A stretch of 64,000 nucleotides of DNA, from positions 209,623 to 273,622 of the IMG/VR virus record IMGVR_UViG_3300044644_001125, one strand, 5' to 3'. Under the pieces are notes generated by a model. It had not been told where the DNA came from. It searched no databases and saw nothing but the letters and a program-made list of their open reading frames with translations. Shown here one piece after another: positions 54,023 through 62,744 of this stretch. The position numbers and the translations under genes were made by a program. Within the stretch, counting starts at the first letter, position 1, and each line of letters opens with the position of its first letter. The DNA is from a virus.

Positions 54023-54532
54023 ATGGAATTAATAACGATTGACCAGCGAGAGTTTAACGGATATGTTGCTAATATCTGTAGACAAATCGCAAAAACCAAT
54101 TGGAAACCTGATTATGTTGTTGGTATTGGTCGTGGTGGTGCAGTTCCAGCAGTAATGATTAGCCAATACTTTGATGTTCCCTACCATTCAGTTGGCGTGA
54201 ACTTGCACACCCATTCAAATACTGAGCATAACTGCTGGATTAGTTGTGATGCGTTTGGTGAATCTGGTGAACGTAAGAATATCCTAGTAGTTGATGACTT
54301 AAACGAAACTGGTGAAACCCTAAACTGGATTGTTGATGATTGGCAATCTGCGTGTATACCAGATTCACCAGAATGGGATTCCATTTGGAACGCAAACGTT
54401 AAATTTGCGGTAGTAGCAGATAATACCACTAGTAAGTTTAACAAAAATATTGACTTTTGTGGTTTTGAAATGCATTACCCAAAAGAAGAATACCTTATAA
54501 CTTTTCCTTATTCAAGATGGTGGCAACTGTGA
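54023..54532 (+). CDS. phosphoribosyltransferase-like protein
   Basis: 169 residues. WKPDYVVGIGRGGAVPAVMI is the PRTase substrate-entry strand and loop, and NILVVDDLNETGETLNWIVD is the canonical PRPP-binding motif (VVDDLxxTG). The C-terminus is longer than a minimal PRTase and aromatic (YSRWWQL). It may salvage a nucleobase or act as a PRPP-sensing regulator; the base specificity cannot be read. Confidence 0.88.
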   Translation: MELITIDQREFNGYVANICRQIAKTNWKPDYVVGIGRGGAVPAVMISQYFDVPYHSVGVNLHTHSNTEHNCWISCDAFGESGERKNILVVDDLNETGETLNWIVDDWQSACIPDSPEWDSIWNANVKFAVVADNTTSKFNKNIDFCGFEMHYPKEEYLITFPYSRWWQL

Positions 54533-54861
54533 AGCAGTGGACAACAGAAGTACAATACGACGAAACAACCGATTCACATTTTATCATCTTACCAGATGAT
54601 CTTTTAGATACAGTTGACTTAAACGGTGGTGATGACGTGGAATGGATTGATAATAAAGATGGTTCTTGGACTATTAAACGAGTTGATTATGTGGCTGGTT
54701 CTACGCAATTAGACTTTAGTTCATACGACGAAATTATTGAATGGCCATTGGACTTGACTCCAGTTGATTCTGTGGTGTATTCTGAAACTATGAAAGGTTT
54801 GACGAAATTAACACCAGTCAAAGCTGGTTGGTCTGCTCAGTTCATATTAAATACAATGTAA
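54517..54861 (+). CDS. small protein with AbrB/MazE-like N-terminus
   Basis: 114 residues. IILPDDLLDTVDLNGGDDVE, then WIDNKDGSWTIKRV has the swapped-hairpin (SpoVT/AbrB) look of MazE-type antitoxin DNA-binding ends, though no partner toxin is adjacent. The C-terminal half (LTPVDSVVYSETMKGLTKLT) is unlike antitoxins. Start overlaps the PRTase by 16 bases. Confidence 0.6.
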   Translation: MVATVKQWTTEVQYDETTDSHFIILPDDLLDTVDLNGGDDVEWIDNKDGSWTIKRVDYVAGSTQLDFSSYDEIIEWPLDLTPVDSVVYSETMKGLTKLTPVKAGWSAQFILNTM

Positions 54862-54913
54862 TACGTGTGGGTAGTTATCTACCCACGGTTTTCCACCAAT
54901 ACGGGAATCAAAA

Positions 54914-55408
54914 ATGATTAAAGACGCACTTAGAAAGATAACAGGTATTGCTGCAATGGAAGAAACTGCTGCAGCAACTATTAAACAATTAGAAGAAGCA
55001 GAGGCTAGACTTCAGAAAAAGATTAAGTCTGCTGAGAAAGCAACTAAAGCGGCTGAACAAGCAAAAGCCGAAGCAGAAGAAGCTATTATCAAAGCAGAAC
55101 AGCAACAAGCCAATTACGCATCACCAAAAGATAAGGCAACCGCCAATGGTGAACCTTGGGTTGGCGTACTTGAAACTCATGTAAATGCTGATAACATCCG
55201 TAATGGGTTCTTTGAACTTGATTGGAATGATATGTTTATCACCCAATTGAGAAATAACGGCTATGGTGCTAATGGCGATTCTGATGAAAGTATTATCGAC
55301 CGTTGGTTTAAAGAATTATGTGCTAATGTTGTAATGGAAGATGATTATCCAAGTGATATTACTACTGGTACACTTGATATTGCCTCTGTTTTGAGAGCAA
55401 ACGCATGA
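54914..55408 (+). CDS. T4-like conserved protein with N-terminal coiled coil
   Basis: 164 residues. Residues 1-75 are an Ala/Glu/Lys coiled coil (KQLEEAEARLQKKIKSAEKA). The rest, SPKDKATANGEPWVGVLETH, VNADNIRNGFFELDWNDMF, then DRWFKELCANVVMED, is a globular domain conserved in many T4-like phages with unknown role. ATGA overlap with the RNase H gene. Confidence 0.75.
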   Translation: MIKDALRKITGIAAMEETAAATIKQLEEAEARLQKKIKSAEKATKAAEQAKAEAEEAIIKAEQQQANYASPKDKATANGEPWVGVLETHVNADNIRNGFFELDWNDMFITQLRNNGYGANGDSDESIIDRWFKELCANVVMEDDYPSDITTGTLDIASVLRANA

Positions 55409-56424
55409 GCCACATCCTAGTTGATTTATCAAATACGTTTTATAGAGCAAGATTCTCTATTAACGGTGATGTTGACCTTAAACTAGGTATGGCATTTCAT
55501 ATTACGCTACATTCAATTAAGAAAGCATGGGAAGACTTCGATGGTAGTCATGTTGTTGTTTTCTTAGAAGGTCGTAGTTGGCGTAAAGACTTCTATCCAC
55601 CGTATAAACGTAATCGTTCTGATACCAGAGCAGCACATACTGAAAAGGAAGCAATTGAAGAAAAGGTTTTCTGGGAAGCGTATGAAAAGTTAGCAAACTT
55701 TCTAACTGAAAAGACTAACTGCACGGTATTGCAACATCCTCGTTTAGAAGCAGATGACTTGATTGCTGGTTGGATTCAAAACCATCCCAATGATAATCAT
55801 GTTATTATTAGTACAGATAGTGATTTTTATCAGTTAATTGCACCGAATGTACGTCAGTATAACGGTGTTAGTGAAACGACAGTGTGTGAAAGTGGGTTCT
55901 TTGATGTAAAAGGTAAGTTGGTTATTGATAAGAAAACCAACTTACCAAAACCACCACCAGATCCACAATGGCTGCTATTTGAAAAATGCATACGTGGTGA
56001 TACGTCTGATAATGTGTTTTCTGCTTATCCAGGGGTTCGTACCAAAGGTAGTAAAAACAAAGTTGGTTTACTTGAAGCATTTGAAGACAAAAAACACAAA
56101 GGTTTCAGTTGGAATAACCTAATGTTGCAGAAATGGACAGATCACAACGGTACTGACCATCGTGTTTTAGATGATTATAATCGCAATTGTACGTTGATTG
56201 ATTTGACCAAACAACCAGCTGATGTACGTGCTATTATTGATGAAACAATTCGGTCAGTTGAACCAAAGTCTATTAATCAAGTGGGTTCTAGGTTGATTAA
56301 GTTTTGCGGATTGTATGATTTAAAGAAGATTTCAGACCAATCCATTAAGTATGCATCTCCATTAGGTGCTTCATATACCACTAAAGGAGTAAAACATGAG
56401 CAATATGACTTTGCCGACAATTGA
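55405..56424 (+). CDS. rnh: T4 RNase H-like 5'-3' exonuclease (FEN family)
   Basis: 339 residues. FEN metal-site motifs: LVDLSNTFYRARF (first Asp), HVVVFLEGRSWRKDFYPPYK with the RNR basic arch, HPRLEADDLIAGW (ExxxDD), VIISTDSDFYQLI (Asp-x-Asp) and CIRGDTSDNVFSAYPGV (GDxxDN) of the helix-hairpin-helix region. It removes RNA primers from Okazaki fragments. Insertions around 175-195 (DVKGKLVIDKKTNLPKPPPD) are like those in T4-type enzymes. Confidence 0.92.
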   Translation: MSHILVDLSNTFYRARFSINGDVDLKLGMAFHITLHSIKKAWEDFDGSHVVVFLEGRSWRKDFYPPYKRNRSDTRAAHTEKEAIEEKVFWEAYEKLANFLTEKTNCTVLQHPRLEADDLIAGWIQNHPNDNHVIISTDSDFYQLIAPNVRQYNGVSETTVCESGFFDVKGKLVIDKKTNLPKPPPDPQWLLFEKCIRGDTSDNVFSAYPGVRTKGSKNKVGLLEAFEDKKHKGFSWNNLMLQKWTDHNGTDHRVLDDYNRNCTLIDLTKQPADVRAIIDETIRSVEPKSINQVGSRLIKFCGLYDLKKISDQSIKYASPLGASYTTKGVKHEQYDFADN

Positions 56425-56632
56425 AAGATTGTTTCAACGAGTTGCAGCTGCTGAGAAATCTCAACAGAAAGATATTCGACTTTCTATACAAGAAGCACGT
56501 GAGTTAGCCACTGAATTGGCTGGTATGACTATGAATCTAGGTAAAACAGTTACTGAAATTCATAGTATGTTAGCTGAAATCAAAGAATCTTCTACATCAG
56601 TTGAAGTTAAGTTTGATGGTGGTGGTTTCTAG
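56396..56632 (+). CDS. T4-like conserved helical protein, 78 aa
   Basis: Overlaps the end of rnh by 29 bases, with AAAGGAGT before the ATG. An extended helix (IERLFQRVAAAEKSQQKDIR, LSIQEARELATELAGM, VTEIHSMLAEIKESS) with a short C-terminal beta/Gly-rich end. Probably an oligomeric accessory protein; function unknown. Confidence 0.7.
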   Translation: MSNMTLPTIERLFQRVAAAEKSQQKDIRLSIQEARELATELAGMTMNLGKTVTEIHSMLAEIKESSTSVEVKFDGGGF

Positions 56633-57027
56633 TGGACTTGAAATCCAAGTATACTAGGATATTCCTTGAAGTGGCTGGACTGCCAGTTGACGATAGTTCA
56701 GTAAAAGAACATAGAAGTCGCTGGTGGGCCAACCTAAGAGCAACTAACCGAGGTTTAAGATTAACCGAAAAAGGGTTGCAATTTTTACTTTACCGTGCTA
56801 ATATAACTTCTTACGAAGTCAATTTAAAGATCGAAGGTGATGTAACTGCTCAACTTTTGTTGCAATTGGATGAATTTATCACTTGCCCTTGGTTCGCAAA
56901 ACATGGTATAATTGTTGTATTCTGTGAGAAAATGGCATTTGAATTAATGATATTTGATGGTGATCTTAAGAAGTTGGGTAATAACAAAGCATCTGCTAAG
57001 AAATTCCAGCAAGAAATCGGAGACTAA
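56632..57027 (+). CDS. T4-like conserved protein, 131 aa
   Basis: Starts at GTG 56632, overlapping the previous stop by one base. WWANLRATNRGLRLTEKGLQ and LDEFITCPWFAKHGIIVVFC, EKMAFELMIFDGDLKKLG form a pattern of small conserved proteins of T4-like phages; role not established. No ATG alternative nearby. Confidence 0.7.
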   Translation: MDLKSKYTRIFLEVAGLPVDDSSVKEHRSRWWANLRATNRGLRLTEKGLQFLLYRANITSYEVNLKIEGDVTAQLLLQLDEFITCPWFAKHGIIVVFCEKMAFELMIFDGDLKKLGNNKASAKKFQQEIGD

Positions 57028-57029
57028 AT

Positions 57030-57287
57030 ATGTTTACTCCACTTGACGCATTAAAGAAAAGAGAATTAAAAACCTTACCACCACATTTCCATAAAATAGA
57101 GATGTGTTATGATAAGGAATCTGAAGTAAGAGAATGGATTCGAAATAGACTTTCAGGACGATTTTGTATAGTTAGATATCCTAGTAATAACAAGGATTCT
57201 GGAAAAACCGCCACCTATGTGGCTTTTGAAAACATGCATGAACTCACGTATTTCGCGTTAGCATGCACATTCTTTAGAGGAAATTAA
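57030..57287 (+). CDS. hypothetical protein, 85 aa
   Basis: Alpha/beta small protein with HKIEMCYDKESEVREWIR, RFCIVRYPSNNKDSGKTATY and a C-terminal helix. No clear family. Two bases after the previous gene. Confidence 0.65.
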   Translation: MFTPLDALKKRELKTLPPHFHKIEMCYDKESEVREWIRNRLSGRFCIVRYPSNNKDSGKTATYVAFENMHELTYFALACTFFRGN

Positions 57288-57288
57288 A

Positions 57289-57567
57289 ATGACTGAAGCT
57301 GTATTAGAAGCAACAACCGCAACCGTAGAATCTACAGAAACTGTTGACACAGCGGCAACAACCGCAGCAGAAGCATCGACACAAGCTGCTGACGCAGCGG
57401 CTGCACCTGAATTAACATTAAATGACTTAGCTGTATTACGCCAAATCATCGAAGTTGCATCACAACGCGGTGCATTCAAAGCGGCTGAATTAGAAGCAGT
57501 TGGTAAAGCATTCAATAAATTATCAGCATTCTTAGATGCTGCAACTGAATCAGCAGCACAAGGCTAA
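57289..57567 (+). CDS. T4-like conserved Ala/Thr-rich protein, 92 aa
   Basis: Residues 1-45 are a low-complexity Ala/Thr/Glu chain (ATVESTETVDTAATTAAEAS). The C-terminal half LNDLAVLRQIIEVASQRGAF, KAAELEAVGKAFNKLSAFLD is a compact helical module, conserved in T4-like phages. SD AGAGGAAA. Confidence 0.7.
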   Translation: MTEAVLEATTATVESTETVDTAATTAAEASTQAADAAAAPELTLNDLAVLRQIIEVASQRGAFKAAELEAVGKAFNKLSAFLDAATESAAQG

Positions 57568-57573
57568 TCAATC

Positions 57574-58359
57574 ATGAGAACTCTCAAACACATTGGTAAA
57601 ATTGCAAAAACCAAGGAAAATGTTCTTGTTGTATTCAGAACATTACCAGGTGATTCAGGCAGTGCTTTAGTATTACCAACTGCTGGTTTGTCAGATTTGT
57701 ATCATGATGCAGTGAATCAGTTGGTTGAAACAATTCAAGCACAAGAATCATTTGAGTTTGGTGAAATCTTATTCACTCGTATGTTCCCAGATGGTCGTCC
57801 AATGTTACGTGCATTGCGTGCTGATGGGTTGTTACATAAAGTACCAACTGATTCAGTTATGATGATGCCTACGTTGAATGATGAAATCTTGTTGTCAGAT
57901 TTGAATGTTTTAATTGCAGAACAACGCAATTGTGCAGTTGATGATTTGTGCCAGTTTGTTTCTGGTGCTAAAGCAAATGCTGCTGCAAACGAAAATGCAG
58001 ATCCAGTTCAAGATTTAGGTCGTGATGTTGGTGAACCAGCTAGAGCACAAGCTCCAGTTGCGCCGCTACAAGCCAATACAAATGCTGTATTGTCTGATGC
58101 AGATATTGCTAAAAGCTATCGTAGCCAAGCAGAAGCTCTTTTGAAAGAAGCTGCTGAATTACGTAAACAAGCTGATGACTTAGATCCACCTGCTGTGGTT
58201 GCAACCGTTGAAGCCAAACCAGCAGTAAAAGCACAGGCTAAACCTGCTGCAAAGACTGCTACTAAAGCTCCTGTAAAAACAGTAGCTAAAACTGCTACGA
58301 AAACCGTTGCTAAGACTACTTCTAAAGTAGTTGAATCAAAGGAAACTTCTGACGTTTAA
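57574..58359 (+). CDS. T4-like conserved protein with histone-like tail, 261 aa
   Basis: Residues 1-130 form a structured domain (LVVFRTLPGDSGSALVLPTA, SFEFGEILFTRMFPDGRPML) of a type conserved in T4-like phages. Then an Ala/Asp-rich linker with a helical EAEALLKEAAELRKQADDL-like segment. The last 65 residues are Lys/Ala/Thr/Pro-rich (KPAAKTATKAPVKTVAKTAT), like histone H1 tails, so DNA binding is plausible. Confidence 0.7.
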   Translation: MRTLKHIGKIAKTKENVLVVFRTLPGDSGSALVLPTAGLSDLYHDAVNQLVETIQAQESFEFGEILFTRMFPDGRPMLRALRADGLLHKVPTDSVMMMPTLNDEILLSDLNVLIAEQRNCAVDDLCQFVSGAKANAAANENADPVQDLGRDVGEPARAQAPVAPLQANTNAVLSDADIAKSYRSQAEALLKEAAELRKQADDLDPPAVVATVEAKPAVKAQAKPAAKTATKAPVKTVAKTATKTVAKTTSKVVESKETSDV

Positions 58360-58373
58360 TGTTTTGAATGTTG

Positions 58374-58408
58374 AAAAGCCCCAGAAGTTTTACTTCTGGG
58401 GCTTTTTT
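58374..58408. terminator. bidirectional terminator between convergent blocks
   Basis: AAAAGCCCCAGAAG / CTTCTGGGGCTTTTTT, a 14-bp stem with a short loop, closes the plus-strand block and the minus-strand fibre genes. Confidence 0.93.
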
Positions 58409-58413
58409 GTTGT

Positions 58414-61400
58414 TTATGGTAATATTTCAATTGTAATCGAACCGTCAGCACCTTTTGCACCTGATTCGGTTCGAGAAGAACCAACATAAGTACTTCCAGC
58501 GCCACCATTCTTCGTATATAATACTGTTGGTGTTCCAACAATATTATCAGGATTATACATTAATACACCAGCCGATCCACCGTATGCGTTCGTTGCAGGT
58601 GATTCTTCTGAACGACCATACTCACCACCCAATCCGCCACCAGCACCACCAGCACCACCACCAGAACTATGATATGAAGTACTAAATGTACCATTTGTTC
58701 CACTAACTATATATGAACCATTCAGCGGAATCACAGTGCCAACCAATAATGATAGCGTACTCCAAATGATTGATCCTGCTTGGTTTTTTATTACGATTGC
58801 ACCTGAACCGGGTGAATTTGCTACTGTATTGGTTGCTGTGAAATATAGAGTATGTTGGCCCTGCGATAATGTTATTGTTGTGGTTTTTTCCGATGGGTAA
58901 TGTGCAGAATACATAGTACCATAGTCTATATTCCAATGTATTTCATCATCCGCAGCGTATTCTACCGTGTATTGACCGGCTGGTAATGAGCCTAAATCAA
59001 TAGCTTCGGTGATACTACCATTCGGACTAACAATACTTCGATAACTACCTTTCCAAACACCGTATGTTTTTAAAGTAGCTGGCCATGTACTGTATACCGT
59101 TGGTGTTTTATACCATCCGCTATTACTAATACCAGATAACCCAGGATATCCATTATATTCACCACCGCCACCGCCACCGGCACCACCTGCAAATACTAGG
59201 ATTGATGGAGTTGCAGATGGTAGAAATACAGCAGATGCTCCACCGCCACCGCCACCGGCACCAGAACCCTCTGGGTGAACACCCGCATTTCCACCCAAAC
59301 CACCAGATATTACAGGTATTCCTGAAACACTACCCCATGAACCACCAACACCACCACCCGTACCATTATTAAATGATTTACCACCAACACCACCAGCACC
59401 AACTGCCATAATCAATGAATGATGTGATATATTATATGATGCAATTACGGTATTCGCGTCACCACCATCACCACCTCGATTGGTAGTACCGTCACCATTA
59501 GAACCGCCACCACCACCTGCACCACCACGAACTGTTAATTTAACTTTCGTAGCAGATGCTGGTAATGCCGCTATATAGTTAACGGATTTTGTTAATGGGA
59601 ATCTATCTATAATTCTCAATTGAACTGTACCATTAATGTAACTATTTGTACTAGCAACGATTGAAACTTCCGGTAAACTTCCAGATACTGCCGCTGTACT
59701 GGTTTTTAGAACCAACGTACAATTCCCTGATGTATTTGTAGTTACAGTTCCAGTATTTTGGCCATTTTGATCGGTAACACCAAAAGATGATGGAATTGAC
59801 CAATTTAATACTGTTACAGTCGTACAATTAGATACTACAACTGCAAGAGTTATCGTACTACCCAACGTTAATTCCAGATTGGTATTTGTAACGCTAATTG
59901 CTTGACCAGTCGCGGTGAAACTTAACGATGGGGTATGTCCAGATTGCGCAAATGTTACAACTGCCGAGACAGAACCACTTGCACTTGGAATTACTTGGAA
60001 TGTGTTTTTTGTTGGATCTGCGACTATTGTTCCAGATGTTACAGGAATACTAGCATTCACTATACTCCCAACCGTATAACTATCACCGACTTTGGCATTT
60101 AATATTTTAGCAGTATATGGTGCACCAGCGTAATACGGTGCTGTTTGAACCATACTAACAGATTCGGTTGAGTATATGAAATGGGTAGTGTGATCAGTTG
60201 TTATATTACCACTGACACAATTAATCCTAGTTATTACATCTGCGACACTATTGGATGTAAATGTACCAGTACCAGCGCCATTCGCATCTAATTGACGCAT
60301 TGATGATCTAGTATACGTGCTACCGGTTTTGGTTTCTAGGTAATAATAACCATTCGCTGTACCGTTTGATACGGTATATGTTACATTCGAATCTACATTA
60401 GCTGTACCATCTGGTGAGTATATAACAGTTGCAGTTGGTGCAGATACAGTAGAAACAGCCAACGTGCTAGTAAAAGATGGATAATATTTGGCATTTGAAA
60501 TAGTAGCAACTACATTAAAATCTTGATGCGGCTGCGCAATTCCAACATCATATGAACTATTTGTGCTATTAACAAATTCACCTGGGGTGAAGGTTATTAA
60601 CGGATTTGTGAATCCGGTATCTGATGTCGCATAGGCTTTAACGGTATAATTAAATTTATCACCGACAATTGAACCAACTGGCCATGAAGTCATTGATAAC
60701 GTTAATTTGGTATACACAATCTTAGTATTTGGATCGGTATAATTAGCACCCTTTACAAATAAACCGGGGAATGTAGAAGTATCATTGATTTTAACTCTGC
60801 AGGTTCCACTATATGTTTGTGAAGCAACTATAACAGACGCTGTTAATATAAAGGTTTCACTACCTTCATTAAATGAACTATCAGCTGCTATCGTTAATGG
60901 TATATTACAGGTTCCTGTAGTTGAACCGGACGGTACTATAGTGTGGGCAATACCCGACAAGGAAGCTGGGCTGAAGTCAGTAGCTGTTATACCAGTAGTA
61001 CCACTCGCATTGGTGATAGTCCAATTAACAGTTGCATTGTTTGGAACATTCTGAGTGGTAACATCAACTGATATACCAGTTCCTTCATTAACTCCAGTAG
61101 TAAGCCAATTTGGATTTTGGTATAATGATATAGAAGGAACTGGAGTTCCAGATGTATCTCTCAACCATAGATAAAATGCACTTGATTGTATAACAGTACT
61201 ACCGTTAGATTCCCAGCGTGCTCGAATTTTTAGTCTAATATCGCCATCCGTGGTATTGTTTGCCTTAGCCGCAATCTGAAAATATGCAGTGCTATCTGCA
61301 ACAGTAACAGTACCAGTTGTAGCACTTGTGTTTGGTGGTACAATATCTAATCTATTAGATACATCTTGACCTGTTTCACCAGTAACTTCCCATATAATAG

Positions 61401-62730
61401 GAGTGTCATTTGGTATACCAGTCGTGGTTATATTAATAGTTGCTTGTTTATTAGTGGTTTCGTTGATTTCTGTAGAAACCGACCCAACAGTTAATGATAC
61501 CGTATCAATGATAGTTATGATATTACTTGATGCTAATTGATTAGCATTTGGTAGAGTTGGATCTATATCAGATATGAACAATTGTAACGTATTGGAGTCT
61601 AATATACCATCTTCTTTAATTTGAATATTAAAGTTATGCTGACCATTTACTAGTGTAATCTGACCAGTCATTGCAATATTACCGCCAACAACCGGTGCTG
61701 TTAAATCTGCAGACGATACATTTCCACCAATAAAATACCAAACAGTTGATGGTCCACTGAAAACAGAAACCGACGCTACGACGGTACTTCCTTCAAACGC
61801 AATACCTGGCGTGCCGGAATTAGCAGTTAATGTAACCTGATAACCGGGCATTGATGTTAACTCATATGTGGTAGCAACTGTGGGTGCAGCCAACGATACG
61901 TTGTTGCCAGTTGCGATTCTATAAGTTACGCTACTTGTCAATGTACCAGAAACTAGTAAATCAGATGGTGTTTCTGCAACGGCATCGTTAAATAGTATAC
62001 TAACATCAACATATTGCCCCGTTTTAGAAGCAGTTACTGCGTATGAATTTGCAGCATATGTGCCAGTATCATTCGCCGTGAATACAGCTTGCGGCGAGCC
62101 AGTTAACGAATAATATCCTAATGCACTACCAGTTCCAGCACCAGTCGATGCTGTTGAATGGTGTTTAATTTTAATGGTTTTTAAACTAGCTAAGAATGCG
62201 TTCCACGAAGTACTCTTTGCACCAACCGGACTAGCTAAATTTGCATTCAATTGAATTTCACCACCAGCGTTAAAGAAGTAATTTGCTTTTAATGCAGTTC
62301 CAAAATCAAATCTAACTGTATGCTTAACTTGATTGTTCCAAGAAGTTGAACGAGTGCTTAACCCACCTGGTGATACCGCAGCTGGTGTTGTCGATTGATT
62401 GTCAGCCATGTCCCATTTATATGTTTCAATATTGGTCATAAATGGCTCAAAGAAATTCGTATAATCTGCATCATTGATTATAGAATCTTTCAATATCATG
62501 GGTAAATCAGTCGCTAATACAATGGTACCAGTTTGATGTTGCCTTGCAAGTACCATATCTGTTCTTAGCTTCTGCATGTCAACTGCTTGTATTAGTGGTA
62601 GAGGAGATCCGGTTATTTGTGAGCTACCAACATTACTACCATAGCCAGTATCAGCAGTTCCTAAAACCGCAGCAATTCTAGCTTGTAAGTCATTATATCG
62701 TTTTTTGGTAATTAGGTCTGTACGAGCCAT
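58414..62730 (-). CDS. giant tail-fibre/adhesin with Calx-beta-like and polyglycine modules
   Basis: 1438 residues. The N-terminal MARTDLITKKRYNDLQARIA coiled/attachment region (1-130) is followed by a long series of beta domains. Two or three resemble Calx-beta repeats (NEGTGISVDVTTQNVPNNAT with FNEGSETFILTASV, near 555-650; INETTNKQATINITTTGIPN near 430). The C-terminal 380 residues contain very Gly-rich stretches (GGAGGGGGSNGDG, GAGGVGGKSFNNGTGGGVGG, GAGGAGGGLGGEYG), as in receptor-binding tips built from polyglycine helices. SD AAGGA before the ATG. It probably determines host range. Confidence 0.85.
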   Translation of the reverse strand: MARTDLITKKRYNDLQARIAAVLGTADTGYGSNVGSSQITGSPLPLIQAVDMQKLRTDMVLARQHQTGTIVLATDLPMILKDSIINDADYTNFFEPFMTNIETYKWDMADNQSTTPAAVSPGGLSTRSTSWNNQVKHTVRFDFGTALKANYFFNAGGEIQLNANLASPVGAKSTSWNAFLASLKTIKIKHHSTASTGAGTGSALGYYSLTGSPQAVFTANDTGTYAANSYAVTASKTGQYVDVSILFNDAVAETPSDLLVSGTLTSSVTYRIATGNNVSLAAPTVATTYELTSMPGYQVTLTANSGTPGIAFEGSTVVASVSVFSGPSTVWYFIGGNVSSADLTAPVVGGNIAMTGQITLVNGQHNFNIQIKEDGILDSNTLQLFISDIDPTLPNANQLASSNIITIIDTVSLTVGSVSTEINETTNKQATINITTTGIPNDTPIIWEVTGETGQDVSNRLDIVPPNTSATTGTVTVADSTAYFQIAAKANNTTDGDIRLKIRARWESNGSTVIQSSAFYLWLRDTSGTPVPSISLYQNPNWLTTGVNEGTGISVDVTTQNVPNNATVNWTITNASGTTGITATDFSPASLSGIAHTIVPSGSTTGTCNIPLTIAADSSFNEGSETFILTASVIVASQTYSGTCRVKINDTSTFPGLFVKGANYTDPNTKIVYTKLTLSMTSWPVGSIVGDKFNYTVKAYATSDTGFTNPLITFTPGEFVNSTNSSYDVGIAQPHQDFNVVATISNAKYYPSFTSTLAVSTVSAPTATVIYSPDGTANVDSNVTYTVSNGTANGYYYLETKTGSTYTRSSMRQLDANGAGTGTFTSNSVADVITRINCVSGNITTDHTTHFIYSTESVSMVQTAPYYAGAPYTAKILNAKVGDSYTVGSIVNASIPVTSGTIVADPTKNTFQVIPSASGSVSAVVTFAQSGHTPSLSFTATGQAISVTNTNLELTLGSTITLAVVVSNCTTVTVLNWSIPSSFGVTDQNGQNTGTVTTNTSGNCTLVLKTSTAAVSGSLPEVSIVASTNSYINGTVQLRIIDRFPLTKSVNYIAALPASATKVKLTVRGGAGGGGGSNGDGTTNRGGDGGDANTVIASYNISHHSLIMAVGAGGVGGKSFNNGTGGGVGGSWGSVSGIPVISGGLGGNAGVHPEGSGAGGGGGGASAVFLPSATPSILVFAGGAGGGGGGEYNGYPGLSGISNSGWYKTPTVYSTWPATLKTYGVWKGSYRSIVSPNGSITEAIDLGSLPAGQYTVEYAADDEIHWNIDYGTMYSAHYPSEKTTTITLSQGQHTLYFTATNTVANSPGSGAIVIKNQAGSIIWSTLSLLVGTVIPLNGSYIVSGTNGTFSTSYHSSGGGAGGAGGGLGGEYGRSEESPATNAYGGSAGVLMYNPDNIVGTPTVLYTKNGGAGSTYVGSSRTESGAKGADGSITIEILP

Positions 62731-62744
62731 TGTAAATCCTTATA

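Noticed and set aside
54517-54861. A toxin-antitoxin pair
   Set aside because: Only an antitoxin-like N-terminus is present; neighbours are a PRTase and a T4-like conserved protein, with no toxin.
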